Shown one piece after another: positions 1 through 9,656 of a DNA stretch of 64,000 nucleotides; within the stretch, counting starts at the first letter, position 1; the number at the start of each line of letters is the position of its first letter. The notes below the pieces were generated by a model. That model was not told the origin of the DNA. It searched no databases and saw nothing but the letters and a program-made list of their open reading frames with translations. A program made the translations under genes and the position numbers. This DNA comes from Nitrosospira multiformis (lineage in GTDB: Bacteria; Pseudomonadota; Gammaproteobacteria; Burkholderiales; Nitrosomonadaceae), in NCBI RefSeq assembly GCF_003050865.1, contig NZ_QAOK01000014.1:19627-83626 (forward strand), read 5' to 3'.

Positions 1-383
1 GCGTTGATATTGGGTCCGAGCACGAGCGCCTGCCCCCAGTAAGCCATTGCGAGAGCAGGATCCAGCCGCGCCGCTTCCCTGAATGCACGTCCCGCTTCCG
101 CATGATTGAAAGCATAGGAGAGATTCAGGCCCTGATTCATATAATGCTGCGCCAACTGATTGCCGGTGCTGACGGGAAACGTATGCGAACCGAGATTCAG
201 CAGCCGGGGAGCCCCGTAATCAGCGCCCATTCGCTCACCCGATCCTTCCTGACGGCGAGTTGCGTGTTCTCCGGCAGGCTCTCCGATCTCGCTGCTTTGT
301 CCATTCTGGGCAAAAGCGCCGGAGGTTGTCCCGATCACGGACATTATTACCAGGGCAATGAAATAAAGAACGTAGGCTTGCAT
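1..383 (-). CDS. TPR-type exported protein, N-terminal part only
   Basis: Reading the minus strand from an ATG at 383 gives an open frame running off the left edge (about 127 codons visible). A good AAGGAGA ribosome site lies 5 bases before the ATG. The first 24 residues form a signal peptide ending near GAFAQN. Later comes an alpha-helical, TPR-like stretch with AFREAARLDPALAMAYWGQA, typical of large tetratricopeptide proteins annotated only as TPR proteins. Probably periplasmic. The function cannot be told from the visible third. A plus-strand open frame over the same bases (102-386) is a shadow. Confidence 0.7.
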   Translation of the reverse strand, partial: MQAYVLYFIALVIMSVIGTTSGAFAQNGQSSEIGEPAGEHATRRQEGSGERMGADYGAPRLLNLGSHTFPVSTGNQLAQHYMNQGLNLSYAFNHAEAGRAFREAARLDPALAMAYWGQALVLGPNIN

Positions 384-598
384 TGATCTCTCCTTGTCAG
401 CCGGTTATCACAGGTTCGACTGCGTCTGATCGAACTCCGAAAACCGCATTTTGGTATTTTGATATGCAGCAATAACGAGACAATAAATAAATAACCCTAA
501 CTCAAAAAGCGTTATAAACGAATATCCACATATTCACCCGTAAAATTTTGCTGCCGGAGCGCGGATCTTCCTCGGCCATGACGGATTTGAAACATGAC

Positions 599-1342
599 TC
601 ATAGCGGCAACTCGTGGGGCAACTCGGGCAACTCGTGGCGCAGTTCCGACAGGCGGGACAGGCAAAAATGAATGAAGGCCAGCCCTGCCAGCACAGCGGC
701 GAACAGGTTTAAAATCGGCACGAATTGCACCAGCCCCGCGAGCAGTCCCAATCCCCACAACAAAGGCCGGTCCCTGGAAAATATAGCTCGCATTTCTTCC
801 TGGGTGGCATGTTCCGCCAGCGCATCATAGCGAAACAGGCGCTGGTTCAGATAGGCGGCAGCAATAAACGGGATAACCACGCCTGCACCCGCCAGCCATA
901 ATGGAAGGGTAACCAGCCAGATGGCAATGAAAATGGCAAGAGCAATCCCCGCATTGAGCAGACTGCCGGCGAGCGTCCCGCCTTTTTCGCGCTTGAGCAG
1001 TGGATAGTCGCGACGCGCGACCAGGCCGATCAGGGCAGGCATCGCGAACAGGGCAGTAATCACGAGTGCGGTCACAAAAACCAGTGGCACAAACAGAATC
1101 AGATGTGCGATCGCCTGGATTCCATAGGCGATCCACCTCGGTTCAACGCCTTCAAGCCAGGTCTGGATACCGATCGCCGTCAGCGCCTCGGCTATCCAAC
1201 CGGAGAAGGTCCCCCAGAAGGCCACGCCCAGAACCACCCACAGCAGACTTGCTGCGAGAATAGGCCAGACGATGATCCATAACACCTGAAACTGAAACAA
1301 ATCACGAAATGCCCGTGATAACGCCTGAAATATCGACTCCAC
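599..1342 (-). CDS. EI24 domain (CysZ-like) inner-membrane protein
   Basis: About 247 residues with several long hydrophobic helices and the EI24/CysZ-type layout: an amphipathic N-terminus (VESIFQALSRAFRDL), four or more membrane spans, a conserved middle loop and a charged tail. I chose the GTG at 1342 because a strong GGAAGGGGGA precedes it; the frame is open further upstream to an ATG at 1453 with no ribosome site. CysZ is a sulfate transporter, but many EI24 proteins have no known substrate and nothing nearby is sulfate-related. The C-terminus has a short ELPELPHELP repeat. Confidence 0.7.
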   Translation of the reverse strand: MESIFQALSRAFRDLFQFQVLWIIVWPILAASLLWVVLGVAFWGTFSGWIAEALTAIGIQTWLEGVEPRWIAYGIQAIAHLILFVPLVFVTALVITALFAMPALIGLVARRDYPLLKREKGGTLAGSLLNAGIALAIFIAIWLVTLPLWLAGAGVVIPFIAAAYLNQRLFRYDALAEHATQEEMRAIFSRDRPLLWGLGLLAGLVQFVPILNLFAAVLAGLAFIHFCLSRLSELRHELPELPHELPL

Positions 1343-1641
1343 ACTTCCCCCTTCCAAGTACCGGAATTCGGCCATGAACGAGAGAGTCGGCATTATATAA
1401 ACCGCCGAATTGGCTGTGGCTCGTCTTCTCCCGCACTTTTCAATCCAGTTCAAAAATCACAACGAACTCATGGTAAGCCACGAATGACTGCACGCCCCCC
1501 AATCCCACTGAGCCCTCACTCTACTTGATTTATAGTTGAAAAGTTCAGCTATGGCTGGAATGACGATACACAGCATGATAGACGGAACAATACACGGCAG
1601 AAGCGGCGGCGATGAAAGGGATTAAAAGCTTAACTGCTCAA

Positions 1642-2193
1642 CTATTCGATTCCGCCCTCACATCGAGGGTCCCAGTCATACGCAAACGCGTTGTACCACG
1701 TGCTATGTTCCCAGATTTCACTGCATATCTCACCACAGATTTTTCGCTCGAATCCGCACATGCCCCCCAGCCGGAAATGTGCCGTATAGGCTCCTGCCGC
1801 GTCGCCTCCCTTCAGTTCGATAACCACTCGGCCATTCTGCTCAGAGACACGCAGCGAACGGGTGTTGGTAAGATCCCTATAGAATTTCTCCGGGATGTGG
1901 AACCGCTGTCCGTCGATGAAAACAAGAAAAGCTTCAGTCACGAACCGCGGTACACCGCTATCCATTCCCCATGTGCCACCGTCGGTTTCACGGCACTCAC
2001 CGCTTTTACACTTGCGCTCACGGAAAATCACCCCTACCTTTTTGCCGGAGGGAAGAGCATGGTTTTTTTCGTGCTGAAAGGGCGGCGCTTGTTTTTGCGC
2101 GAGAACCGTGTCGAATGCGAAAAAGGATAGACCGATCAACGCAACGGAGAAGCGGGTAAAGCGCAAGACACTTCGTTTCAAGGGACTCAACAT
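1642..2193 (-). CDS. small secreted protein of unknown function
   Basis: From the ATG at 2193 the product is about 183 residues, with a clear signal peptide (positively charged start, hydrophobic VALIGLSFFAF, cleavage near VLAQ). The mature part has cysteine pairs (CKSGEC, then MCGFERKICGEICSE), suggesting a disulfide-bonded periplasmic or extracellular fold. I do not recognise the family. The frame can be extended upstream to a TTG at 2256, which would overlap the preceding DUF5675 gene; the signal peptide favours the shorter form. It is likely co-transcribed with that gene, as the two lie 49 bases apart. An overlapping plus-strand frame (1612-2130) lacks such features. Confidence 0.6.
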   Translation of the reverse strand: MLSPLKRSVLRFTRFSVALIGLSFFAFDTVLAQKQAPPFQHEKNHALPSGKKVGVIFRERKCKSGECRETDGGTWGMDSGVPRFVTEAFLVFIDGQRFHIPEKFYRDLTNTRSLRVSEQNGRVVIELKGGDAAGAYTAHFRLGGMCGFERKICGEICSEIWEHSTWYNAFAYDWDPRCEGGIE

Positions 2194-2242
2194 CGTTGGA
2201 TTGATGCGTGGAGCATTGCTGCCGCCTGCCGCACTGCTCCCC

Positions 2243-2635
2243 CTACTCGATTTCAATGAATATTTTCTGGGTCTCGGCTGCGGTTTTCATTTTCTCAAAC
2301 AGGCGAGCGAAAGCAACTCTGCTTTGTCCGATGCAGTCGACACCTTTGGTTTCGCCCACCAATATGCACCCTTCTGTATTCGCCGGTATATTGCCGGGAT
2401 GTATCCTGACGCCTTCAAAATTCGGCACGTTCAAAAGAAGCGGAAGGGGTTTTTGAAACCTCTGGGAAAAATTTATGACAACCTCATATTGCCCCGCGGG
2501 AATCGCAGTCTTGCCCTTGATCTTCACAGGCCTCACCTTGTCTTCCAGTGTGTAGCACTCGAATCGTCCATCGACTGACAGCTCACCTATCGTACTGTCA
2601 TCGGAAAATTCCAGTCTTTTTACACACAGATCCAT
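2243..2635 (-). CDS. DUF5675 family protein
   Basis: 130 residues, ATG at 2635 preceded by AAGGAG. The sequence matches the DUF5675 pattern: an N-terminal strand region with TIGELSVDG, then FECYTLEDKVRP, TAIPAGQYEVVI, and a central block with VRIHPGN followed by EGCILVG. This family occurs in phages and bacteria near lysozyme-like or secreted proteins; its role is unknown. Here it heads a two-gene unit with the small secreted protein downstream. Confidence 0.75.
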   Translation of the reverse strand: MDLCVKRLEFSDDSTIGELSVDGRFECYTLEDKVRPVKIKGKTAIPAGQYEVVINFSQRFQKPLPLLLNVPNFEGVRIHPGNIPANTEGCILVGETKGVDCIGQSRVAFARLFEKMKTAAETQKIFIEIE

Positions 2636-2760
2636 TTCGCTTCTCCTTCATATTTATACTTATACTGGAAAGGATAGCTGATGTGGAGGATTTCACCCGG
2701 CAAATTTGACCCGGCAAATAGGGAGAGCCATGACTGCCATTTCGTCAATCCATGGAGTAC

Positions 2761-4158
2761 TCAGAGAGTGGATAGACTCGTTGCCCTCCGCCAGGTAGTG
2801 CCATGAGGCCCGTCTTCCAGAATGATATTAGCCTCCATCAATTCCTGGCGAATGCGATCCGCCTCCCGGTAATCCTTGTTGGCGCGCGCAACCAGCCGCT
2901 GTTGAATCAACTGCTCCACCTTTTCAGGTGCAAATGCGGAATCTTCCGTGGAACCCGCTTGCTGGAAATATTGCCGGGGATCCTGTTGGAGCAATCCCAG
3001 CACCCCGCCCAGGGCTTTCATCAAGGCGATATCCCTGGGTAGTCGGGTTTTATTGACTTCGGTAGCGAGGTCGAAAAGTACGGCAAGAGCATCCGGCGTG
3101 TTGAAGTCATCGTTCATCGCTTCCCGGAAACGCGATGCATATGGGTTATCCCAGTCTATTTCGACTTCGTCGTGGGCTCCACTTCCCTTGAGCGCGGTAT
3201 ACAGTCGATCGAGAGCTCGCCCGGCGTCTTCCAGTTGCATATCCGAATAGTTGAGCGGGCTACGGTAATGAGCGCGGAGAATAAGAAAACGTACCACCTC
3301 CGGCTGAAAGTGGAGGAGGATTTCGCGTACGGTAAAAAAGTTGCCGAGCGACTTGGACATCTTCTCGTCATTGACTCGCACGAAACCATTATGCATCCAG
3401 TAGTTGACAAAAGAATGCCCGTGCGCCCCCTCGCTTTGTGCAATTTCATTTTCGTGGTGGGGAAACTGCAAATCCTGGCCACCGCCATGAATGTCGAAGT
3501 GCTCCCCCAGATAATGCTCGCCCATGGCCGAGCATTCGATATGCCAACCCGGCCGCCCCGGGCCCCACGGTGAATCCCACCGGGGTTCGCCGGGCTTTGC
3601 GGCTTTCCACAGCACGAAATCCAGCGGGTCTTTTTTATGCGGATCGACAATTACCCGTTCGCCTGCCCGCAGCTCATCAAGGGATTTCCCGGAAAGCTTT
3701 CCATAACCCGGAAACCGGTGAACCGCATAATATACGTCGCCATTGGAAGCGGGATACGCCAGCTTTTTATCCACCAGAACCCGGATCATGGCAATCATGT
3801 CTTCCACATGGCGAGTGGCACGCGGCTCCCATGAAGGCGGTTCCACCCCAAGTGCTGCGGCATCCTCCTCCATTGCCTGGATAAAACGCGTGGTCAGCGC
3901 TTCAATAGATTCGTTATTTTCCTGCGCACGCCTGATAATTTTGTCATCAATATCGGTAATATTACGTACATAAGTTACATCAAAAAGATTGGCGTGAAAC
4001 CAGCGCTGCACCATATCGAATACCACCATCACCCGTGCATGCCCGAGATGGCAGTAATCGTAGACGGTCATTCCGCATACATATATTTTGACCTTGCCCG
4101 GCGTTAGCGGGATAAACTCCTGTTTTTCTCTGGTAAGAGAATTATGAATTTTAAGCAT
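2761..4158 (-). CDS. cysS: cysteine--tRNA ligase
   Basis: Cytoplasmic class I aminoacyl-tRNA synthetase charging tRNA-Cys with cysteine. The 465-residue length is normal. Visible landmarks are the zinc-site Cys in YVCGMTVYD, the HIGH-type motif HLGH, the WHIECSAM zinc segment, and the KMSKS loop in [13 protein letters not shown]. The start at 4158 ([13 protein letters not shown]) is the family start; the frame continues upstream but that extension is not conserved-looking. It is divergently transcribed from the TPR protein gene at 4247, so the 88 bases between hold both promoters. Confidence 0.97.
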   Translation of the reverse strand: MLKIHNSLTREKQEFIPLTPGKVKIYVCGMTVYDYCHLGHARVMVVFDMVQRWFHANLFDVTYVRNITDIDDKIIRRAQENNESIEALTTRFIQAMEEDAAALGVEPPSWEPRATRHVEDMIAMIRVLVDKKLAYPASNGDVYYAVHRFPGYGKLSGKSLDELRAGERVIVDPHKKDPLDFVLWKAAKPGEPRWDSPWGPGRPGWHIECSAMGEHYLGEHFDIHGGGQDLQFPHHENEIAQSEGAHGHSFVNYWMHNGFVRVNDEKMSKSLGNFFTVREILLHFQPEVVRFLILRAHYRSPLNYSDMQLEDAGRALDRLYTALKGSGAHDEVEIDWDNPYASRFREAMNDDFNTPDALAVLFDLATEVNKTRLPRDIALMKALGGVLGLLQQDPRQYFQQAGSTEDSAFAPEKVEQLIQQRLVARANKDYREADRIRQELMEANIILEDGPHGTTWRRATSLSTL

Positions 4159-4246
4159 CTGGGGGAGATTTTGAATTGAACAGGCTTCTTGGTAGAATCT
4201 TGCGGACGCTGAGGGCACTACTTACGGGACGGAGAAGTATAGCACA

Positions 4247-5431
4247 ATGAAAACGCTGGATTTTCGCCGGGTGGGTGCGCGCATTGCCTTGGTCGTGCTG
4301 TTCGCTGCTTGTCCGGTTGCGTTTGCTGATGAAAACGACGAGGTTGCCAAACTATACCAGCAGGGCAACCTGGACAAGGCACTGGAACAGGCAAACGCGT
4401 ACCTCGCCCTCAAGCCCAAGGAGCCACAAATGCGGTTTCAGAAGGGGTTGATACTGACCGAGCAGCAGAAAATTCCTGATGCGATCAAGGTCTTTTCTTC
4501 ACTGTCGGAGGATTACCCCAATCTGCCCGAGCCGTATAATAACCTGGCGGTACTCTATGCCAGCCAGGGCCTGTATGAAAAGGCGAGGGGGGCGCTGGAG
4601 GCAGCCATACGCACCCACCCCAGCTACTCCATTGCGCACGAGAACCTGGGCGATATCTATGCAAAACTGGCCAGCCAGGCCTACGGCAAGGCCTTGCAAC
4701 TGGACCAGAGCAACGCGGCGGCCTTGACCAAGCTTGCGATGATCAAGGATTTGTTTACCGGCAAACCTGGCGCGATAAAAACTGCATCCGCGGCCGCCGC
4801 TGCGGTGGCACCCCTTGCTTCAGCCGCGACTCCATCCGCGGCCCGCTCCGCTGCCGCCTCAATGCCATCTCCCAATCCGCCATCTCCCACCCGATCCGTT
4901 GCTCCCACGGCGCCCTCTGCTGCCACGTCTGCTGCTCCCGCAACGCCGCTTGCTTCCGTCCACGCCGCGCCCGGCAAGGCGCCGCAAAAATTAGCGGAAA
5001 AAAAAACTGAAAAGGCGGAAAAATCAGCACCGGGAAAGATAGCGGAGGTTGAAACACATCCACCGGAAAAGAAATCCGGTGTTTCGGATGAATCGGACGA
5101 TATCATCAAAACTGTCAATGCGTGGGCCAAGGCATGGTCCGACAAGAATGTGACGACATACTTCGCATTCTACGCGAGTGACTTTCAAACCCCTCGTGGC
5201 GTCAAACGCACAACATGGGAAAGAACGCGGCGTGACCGCATCATCAAGCCAAAATCCATCAAGGTGGAAATCACTCACCCCAAGGTAACTTTAGTCAATC
5301 CAACACGCGCGAAGGTAAGCTTCCGGCAGCTCTATCACTCCGACGCATTCAAACACGATTCGTCCAAAACACTTGAAATGGTTAAAACCGATGGGAAGTG
5401 GCAGATACGGCAGGAGCGCCCCGGGAGATGA
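4247..5431 (+). CDS. exported TPR protein with C-terminal Cds6/NTF2-like domain
   Basis: 394 residues. A signal peptide (cleavage near VAFADE) is followed by TPR helices (about 30-165, with AYLALKPKEPQMRFQKGLIL and NLAVLYASQGLYEKARGALE), a low-complexity Ala/Pro/Ser linker (about 170-260), and a C-terminal fold (about 285-394) with VNAWAKAWSDKNVTTYFAFY. The same C-terminal domain ends the next protein, the L,D-transpeptidase. Likely periplasmic and part of an envelope module. The stop overlaps the next start as ATGA, which implies translational coupling. Confidence 0.85.
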   Translation: MKTLDFRRVGARIALVVLFAACPVAFADENDEVAKLYQQGNLDKALEQANAYLALKPKEPQMRFQKGLILTEQQKIPDAIKVFSSLSEDYPNLPEPYNNLAVLYASQGLYEKARGALEAAIRTHPSYSIAHENLGDIYAKLASQAYGKALQLDQSNAAALTKLAMIKDLFTGKPGAIKTASAAAAAVAPLASAATPSAARSAAASMPSPNPPSPTRSVAPTAPSAATSAAPATPLASVHAAPGKAPQKLAEKKTEKAEKSAPGKIAEVETHPPEKKSGVSDESDDIIKTVNAWAKAWSDKNVTTYFAFYASDFQTPRGVKRTTWERTRRDRIIKPKSIKVEITHPKVTLVNPTRAKVSFRQLYHSDAFKHDSSKTLEMVKTDGKWQIRQERPGR

Positions 5432-6669
5432 ATGTGCAAACCCCGCCTGCCGGATGCACCCGGCGGCTGATAATCACGCTTGCCGGAATAACCGCAGCAG
5501 CGCTTTCGCTCTGGATTACCGCCGCGCTGGCCGAGGAAGCCTTGGGCCTATCCACTGCCTCCATGACCGGACCGGAATCGATGCTCGTCAAGAGTCTCCA
5601 GGAAATCTCCGAGAGCCGCATGGATTCCGCATTAAACGGAATCGAGCAGCTGCTCAAGACCAACCCCAATTTCCGGCTGGCTCATCTGATCAAAGGTGAC
5701 CTGCTGCTGGCGCGCGCCCGCCCCATCCACACCATTGGCGAAACCGGGATGGCAATACAGCAGCCTATCGACGATTTACGCGAGGAGGCAAGAGCACGGC
5801 TTCAACGCCATCTGGCGCCGATACCGGTCGACATGACGCCCAAGTATCTGCTGCAAATGCCGCCTGAGCAGAAATACGCAATCATTGCAGACACAGGCAG
5901 ATCGCGGTTATATCTCTACAAGAATGTCGATGGAAGCCCGCGCTATCTGGCGGACTACTACATCAGCACAGGCAAGAACGGTTCGCAAAAGCTGAAGGAA
6001 GGGGATAAAAAAACACCCATAGGCGTCTACTTCGTCACTGACAACCTGCCGCGTCAAAAGCTTTCGGATTTTTATGGAGGCATGGCATTCCCCATCAACT
6101 ACCCGAACGAATGGGACAAAAGGCACGGACGCAGCGGTTATGGCATCTGGCTGCACGGCACCCCTCCGGATACCTACAGCCGCCCGCCCCGAGCGAGTGA
6201 TGGCTGCGTAGTACTTGCAAATGACGACCTGAATGCATTGGCGTCAACGCTTCAGGTCGGCATCACGTCCGTCATCATCAGCGATCAGATGGAGTGGGTC
6301 AAACCCCACGATGCCGCGGCGCTGCGTAGAAAACTGGCTCAGCACCTGGAGAGATGGCGGCGGAGCTGGGAAAGCGGAAATATGGATGATTACGTCGCCA
6401 TTTATGGAAATGATTTTTCCAGTGGCGAGCAGAAGCTGACGGAATGGATGCAAGACAAACGGCAGGCAGGTGCGGAAAAAAACCCGGCCAAAGTCGGCAT
6501 CAGCAATGTGGGCATCTTTCTTTATCCCGGAAGGGACGATCTGGCGGTAATCAACTTTGATGAAGAACATTCCAGCAATGATCTTTCCAATAAAATCAAA
6601 AAACGCCAGTACTGGATGAAAGAAGATAAAAGCGGCTCCTGGAAGATCATTTACGAAAGTGCGGCATAA
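5428..6669 (+). CDS. L,D-transpeptidase (YkuD) with C-terminal Cds6-type domain
   Basis: Periplasmic peptidoglycan-modifying enzyme of the YkuD family. From the coupled ATG at 5428 it has 413 residues: an N-terminal membrane or signal segment (about 12-35), a helical region, the YkuD domain (about 148-285) and a C-terminal NTF2-like domain (about 310-413). The catalytic motif is intact: His243 in WLHGTPPD and Cys260 in ASDGCVVL. The domain pairing resembles Cds6-type transpeptidases of proteobacteria. Family members form 3-3 cross-links or attach proteins to peptidoglycan; which applies here is not visible. Confidence 0.9.
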   Translation: MNVQTPPAGCTRRLIITLAGITAAALSLWITAALAEEALGLSTASMTGPESMLVKSLQEISESRMDSALNGIEQLLKTNPNFRLAHLIKGDLLLARARPIHTIGETGMAIQQPIDDLREEARARLQRHLAPIPVDMTPKYLLQMPPEQKYAIIADTGRSRLYLYKNVDGSPRYLADYYISTGKNGSQKLKEGDKKTPIGVYFVTDNLPRQKLSDFYGGMAFPINYPNEWDKRHGRSGYGIWLHGTPPDTYSRPPRASDGCVVLANDDLNALASTLQVGITSVIISDQMEWVKPHDAAALRRKLAQHLERWRRSWESGNMDDYVAIYGNDFSSGEQKLTEWMQDKRQAGAEKNPAKVGISNVGIFLYPGRDDLAVINFDEEHSSNDLSNKIKKRQYWMKEDKSGSWKIIYESAA

Positions 6670-6788
6670 TCAGGAAATTCAGGAAATCGTGGGCTGCCTG
6701 TCCTTTCTTCACCACATACCGCCCGAGGACAGGTCCATGAACGGGTAATTCTTCCACTCTTATCACTCTTATTATTACGGCCAAGCTA

Positions 6789-7412
6789 ATGCATGTTTTC
6801 AAAGTTTTCTCAGCCTTTGCGCTCTCTTTCAGCCTCACCGCTCTTGCCGCGAATTCCCCGGCAAGCTACCCGCAGGTTGAAATAAAAACCAGTCTCGGTA
6901 AAGTAGTACTAGAGCTCTATCCCGACAAGGCCCCAAAAACCGTCGACAATTTTTTACGCTATGTGAAGGATGGGCACTACACCGGCACCATATTCCACCG
7001 TGTTATCCCGGGATTCATGATCCAGGGCGGCGGATTCGACAAGTCTTTCAAGCAGAAACCTGCCAGGCCTCCTGTTGAGAATGAGGCGGGCAACGGCCTC
7101 AGGAATGAGATTGGAACGGTTGCAATGGCGCGTACCATGGACCCCCACTCAGCCACCGCCCAGTTTTTTATCAATGTGGCCAATAACACATTTCTCAATT
7201 ACACCTCGCCCACTCCCCGCGGCTATGGCTATACCGTATTCGGCAAAGTCATCGAGGGAATGGACGTAGTCAACAGGATCGCTGCTGTCCCCACCGATTC
7301 CGGCGGACCATTTCCAGCCGATGTGCCGAAGGAAACCATAGTAATTGAGGAAATGAGACTTATTGCAAACCCGTCTCTCGCCTCTCCCATCCACCCACAA
7401 AACAGGGATTGA
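6789..7412 (+). CDS. ppiA: exported peptidyl-prolyl cis-trans isomerase, cyclophilin type
   Basis: 207 residues with a signal peptide (cleavage near LTALAAN), then a complete cyclophilin domain. Motifs seen are [16 protein letters not shown] with the catalytic Arg, GTVAMAR, and TAQFFINV. It acts as a periplasmic proline isomerase assisting folding of exported proteins. The next gene, one base downstream of the stop, is a cytoplasmic paralogue, so the pair looks like a tandem duplication split between two compartments. Confidence 0.93.
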   Translation: MHVFKVFSAFALSFSLTALAANSPASYPQVEIKTSLGKVVLELYPDKAPKTVDNFLRYVKDGHYTGTIFHRVIPGFMIQGGGFDKSFKQKPARPPVENEAGNGLRNEIGTVAMARTMDPHSATAQFFINVANNTFLNYTSPTPRGYGYTVFGKVIEGMDVVNRIAAVPTDSGGPFPADVPKETIVIEEMRLIANPSLASPIHPQNRD

Positions 7413-7413
7413 T

Positions 7414-7908
7414 ATGATCAGACTGCACACCAACTACGGCGACATCATGCTCGAACTCGATCATGAAAAAGCACCGGTAACTGTCCAGAATTTTATAGAC
7501 TATGTAAATAGCGGGTATTACGACAACACGATATTTCACCGCGTGATTGACGAGTTCATGATTCAGGGGGGCGGTTTCGAACCGGGTATGATCCAGAAAA
7601 AGACTCGCGCCCCGATTGCAAATGAAGCAGGCAATGGTCTCAAGAACGACAAATACACGATTGCCATGGCGCGCACCTCTGATCCCCATTCAGCAACCGG
7701 TCAATTTTTCATCAATGTCAAGGATAACGATTTTCTGAACTATAAGTCGCCCACAGCGCAAGGCTATGGCTACTGCGTGTTCGGCAAGGTGGTAGAAGGC
7801 ATGGATGTAGTGGACAAGATCAAAAAAGTTAAAACGGGGACACGCAGCGGTCATCAGGATGTGCCAGTAGAAAATGCAATACTGGAGAAGGCAGAGATAA
7901 TTCAATAA
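7414..7908 (+). CDS. ppiB: cytoplasmic peptidyl-prolyl cis-trans isomerase, cyclophilin type
   Basis: 164 residues without signal peptide, starting at the ATG one base past the ppiA stop. Cyclophilin motifs are [36 protein letters not shown] and [17 protein letters not shown]. Catalyses proline cis-trans isomerisation in the cytoplasm. The body is closely similar to the preceding ppiA. An upstream in-frame start inside ppiA exists but is unlikely. Confidence 0.95.
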   Translation: MIRLHTNYGDIMLELDHEKAPVTVQNFIDYVNSGYYDNTIFHRVIDEFMIQGGGFEPGMIQKKTRAPIANEAGNGLKNDKYTIAMARTSDPHSATGQFFINVKDNDFLNYKSPTAQGYGYCVFGKVVEGMDVVDKIKKVKTGTRSGHQDVPVENAILEKAEIIQ

Positions 7909-7921
7909 CGCTGTTAACATC

Positions 7922-8602
7922 GTGAACACGTCCGCACCTAAAACTTTTTTCTCGCTTGGATTTGCGATCGCGCTGTGGCTGGCGGCTCCGGCTTTGCACG
8001 CCCTCCCTTTTGCAGACACGGTAGTCAGCTTTACCCCCGGAAACAGTAGTTTCCCTGACAGCATCTACGGTGTGGAGGACGATAGCGGTGGCGTTTATAC
8101 CGGCCGGTCGGGAGAAGGCGTTTTTGATGCCCGTGCAGTAACGGCCCTGGATGGAGCGGTGCTCGGACTGGGTGGCTCAGCCGGAATACCCGGGTCCATA
8201 ATTTTGCACTTCAGCAGCGGTGAGGTGGTGGATGGGCCCGGAGCGGATCTGCGGTTGTACGACACGCTCAGCTTCCGGGACGGGGTCAACGTGGAAATAA
8301 GCGCGGATGGGACACACTTCATGAACGCCCTGTTCTCCGCCGGGGATTTGTCGTATTTTAAATGTTCTCTTCAGCAGCCTTGCGCTGCCGATGTAGACAT
8401 TGCAGACCTCCAACTGGATGCGTTCAGCTACCTCCGAATCACTGCCGCGGGTAACATCGTCCAGGGCTTTCCAGAAGCCTATACACTGGATGCCGTGGAG
8501 GCGCTCCACTATCGTTCCACTGCGGTTCCCGAGCCCGGAACACTTGCATTGTTCAGCCTTGCTGCCGTCGGTCTGGCTTTTGTTCGCCGGCGTAATGACT
8601 GA
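7922..8602 (+). CDS. PEP-CTERM sorting domain protein
   Basis: 226 residues from a GTG at 7922, only 13 bases after ppiB. It has a signal peptide (hydrophobic FSLGFAIALWLAAPALHA) and a C-terminal PEP-CTERM tripartite signal: VPEPGTLALFSLAAVGLAF followed by RRR. PEP-CTERM proteins are exported and processed by an exosortase, in bacteria that make extracellular polysaccharide. The mature part is a beta-rich domain with one Cys pair (KCSLQQPCAAD) and unknown function. No exosortase lies in the window. Confidence 0.85.
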   Translation: MNTSAPKTFFSLGFAIALWLAAPALHALPFADTVVSFTPGNSSFPDSIYGVEDDSGGVYTGRSGEGVFDARAVTALDGAVLGLGGSAGIPGSIILHFSSGEVVDGPGADLRLYDTLSFRDGVNVEISADGTHFMNALFSAGDLSYFKCSLQQPCAADVDIADLQLDAFSYLRITAAGNIVQGFPEAYTLDAVEALHYRSTAVPEPGTLALFSLAAVGLAFVRRRND

Positions 8603-8687
8603 ATTGCAGGTTGAATTGCGCTCGAACCCGCCAAGGAATGGCCGCCGCGGGCTGTCTTATACAGTTTATCTTTTATCGGGAGAAATC

Positions 8688-9512
8688 ATGTCCATCCTGT
8701 CCACCTTCAGGCTCCTCATCGCGCTATCGATCAGTGCCTGGCTGGCAATGCTTTCCGGTTGCGCTACCACCACGGCAGGCGGTGCGGTTGGGGCAAACCG
8801 TTCCCAGCTTTTGCTCATATCCTCGGAACAGCTGGAGCAAACGGCAGCGCAAGGCTATACCCAGCTGAAAACAGAAGCGACCCAAAAAGGCGCCCTGAAT
8901 ACCAATGAAAAACTGCTGGAACGAGTGCGCGCTATCGCTCGTCGCATCGAACCGCAAACAGGCATATTCCGAAAGGACGCTCCCGGGTGGAACTGGGAAG
9001 TCAATGTGATCGACAGCGATGAGCTTAATGCTTTTTGCATGCCTGGCGGAAAAATCATGTTTTATTCCGGGCTGATCAATCAGCTCAAATTGACAGATGA
9101 AGAAATCGCTGTGGTGATGGGACATGAAATTGCCCACGCCCTGCGCGAGCACTCGCGCGAGCAGGTGTCGCAGGCCATTGCGGCGCAAACGGCACTCGGG
9201 GTGGGAACCGCAGTGTTCGGCCTCAGCCAGACCACCGCCCAGATCGCCGGCATCGGGTATCAGGCATTCATCGCAACCCACTTCAGCCGCACGGACGAAG
9301 CCGAGGCGGATCGCATCGGGCTGGAATTGTCAGCCCGTGCTGGTTACAATCCCCGAGCCGGGGTCACACTGTGGCAAAAAATGATCAATGCCAATGCGGG
9401 AGGACAACTGCCCGAGTTCCTGAGCAGTCACCCTGCTGATTCCACCCGCGTACAGCAGATCGAGTCGCTGCTGCCAGTCGTCATGCCACTTTACGAAGCA
9501 GCCCGCCGGTGA
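8688..9512 (+). CDS. M48 family metalloprotease, lipoprotein
   Basis: 274 residues. A lipoprotein signal with lipobox LSGC (Cys25) anchors it to a membrane. The zinc protease motif HEIAH (His146, Glu147, His150) sits in VVMGHEIAHALREHSREQ, and the third ligand Glu is in RTDEAEADRIG near residue 204. It resembles the LoiP/YcaL/BepA-like group that performs quality control of outer-membrane proteins. The start at 8688 follows a GGGAGAAATC ribosome site; the longer open frame from 8400 overlaps the PEP-CTERM gene in another frame and is not credible. Confidence 0.9.
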   Translation: MSILSTFRLLIALSISAWLAMLSGCATTTAGGAVGANRSQLLLISSEQLEQTAAQGYTQLKTEATQKGALNTNEKLLERVRAIARRIEPQTGIFRKDAPGWNWEVNVIDSDELNAFCMPGGKIMFYSGLINQLKLTDEEIAVVMGHEIAHALREHSREQVSQAIAAQTALGVGTAVFGLSQTTAQIAGIGYQAFIATHFSRTDEAEADRIGLELSARAGYNPRAGVTLWQKMINANAGGQLPEFLSSHPADSTRVQQIESLLPVVMPLYEAARR

Positions 9513-9591
9513 CGGCTAAAATTGGGTTAACCGGCCTCAAAGCAAGCTGCTTGCGTCGGTAAGCCACCGCCTCACTCCGGGAAACAAAAAC

Positions 9592-9624
9592 AAAGCCGGT
9601 CCTCCTTCCTTTCGGCCCGGCTTT
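9592..9624 (-). terminator. rho-independent terminator of the subtilase gene
   Basis: An 8-bp inverted repeat AAAGCCGG/CCGGCTTT with a 17-base loop. Read on the minus strand it is followed by TTTGTTTTTGTTT. It sits about 30 bases past the subtilase stop and also lies 80 bases after the M48 gene, so it may serve both directions weakly. Confidence 0.7.
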
Positions 9625-9656
9625 ACCAACCCAGAAGAACGGCCTACCCGCTACCG

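Noticed and set aside
1612..2130. 172-codon plus-strand frame
   Set aside because: Opposite a minus-strand gene with a clear signal peptide and cysteine pattern.
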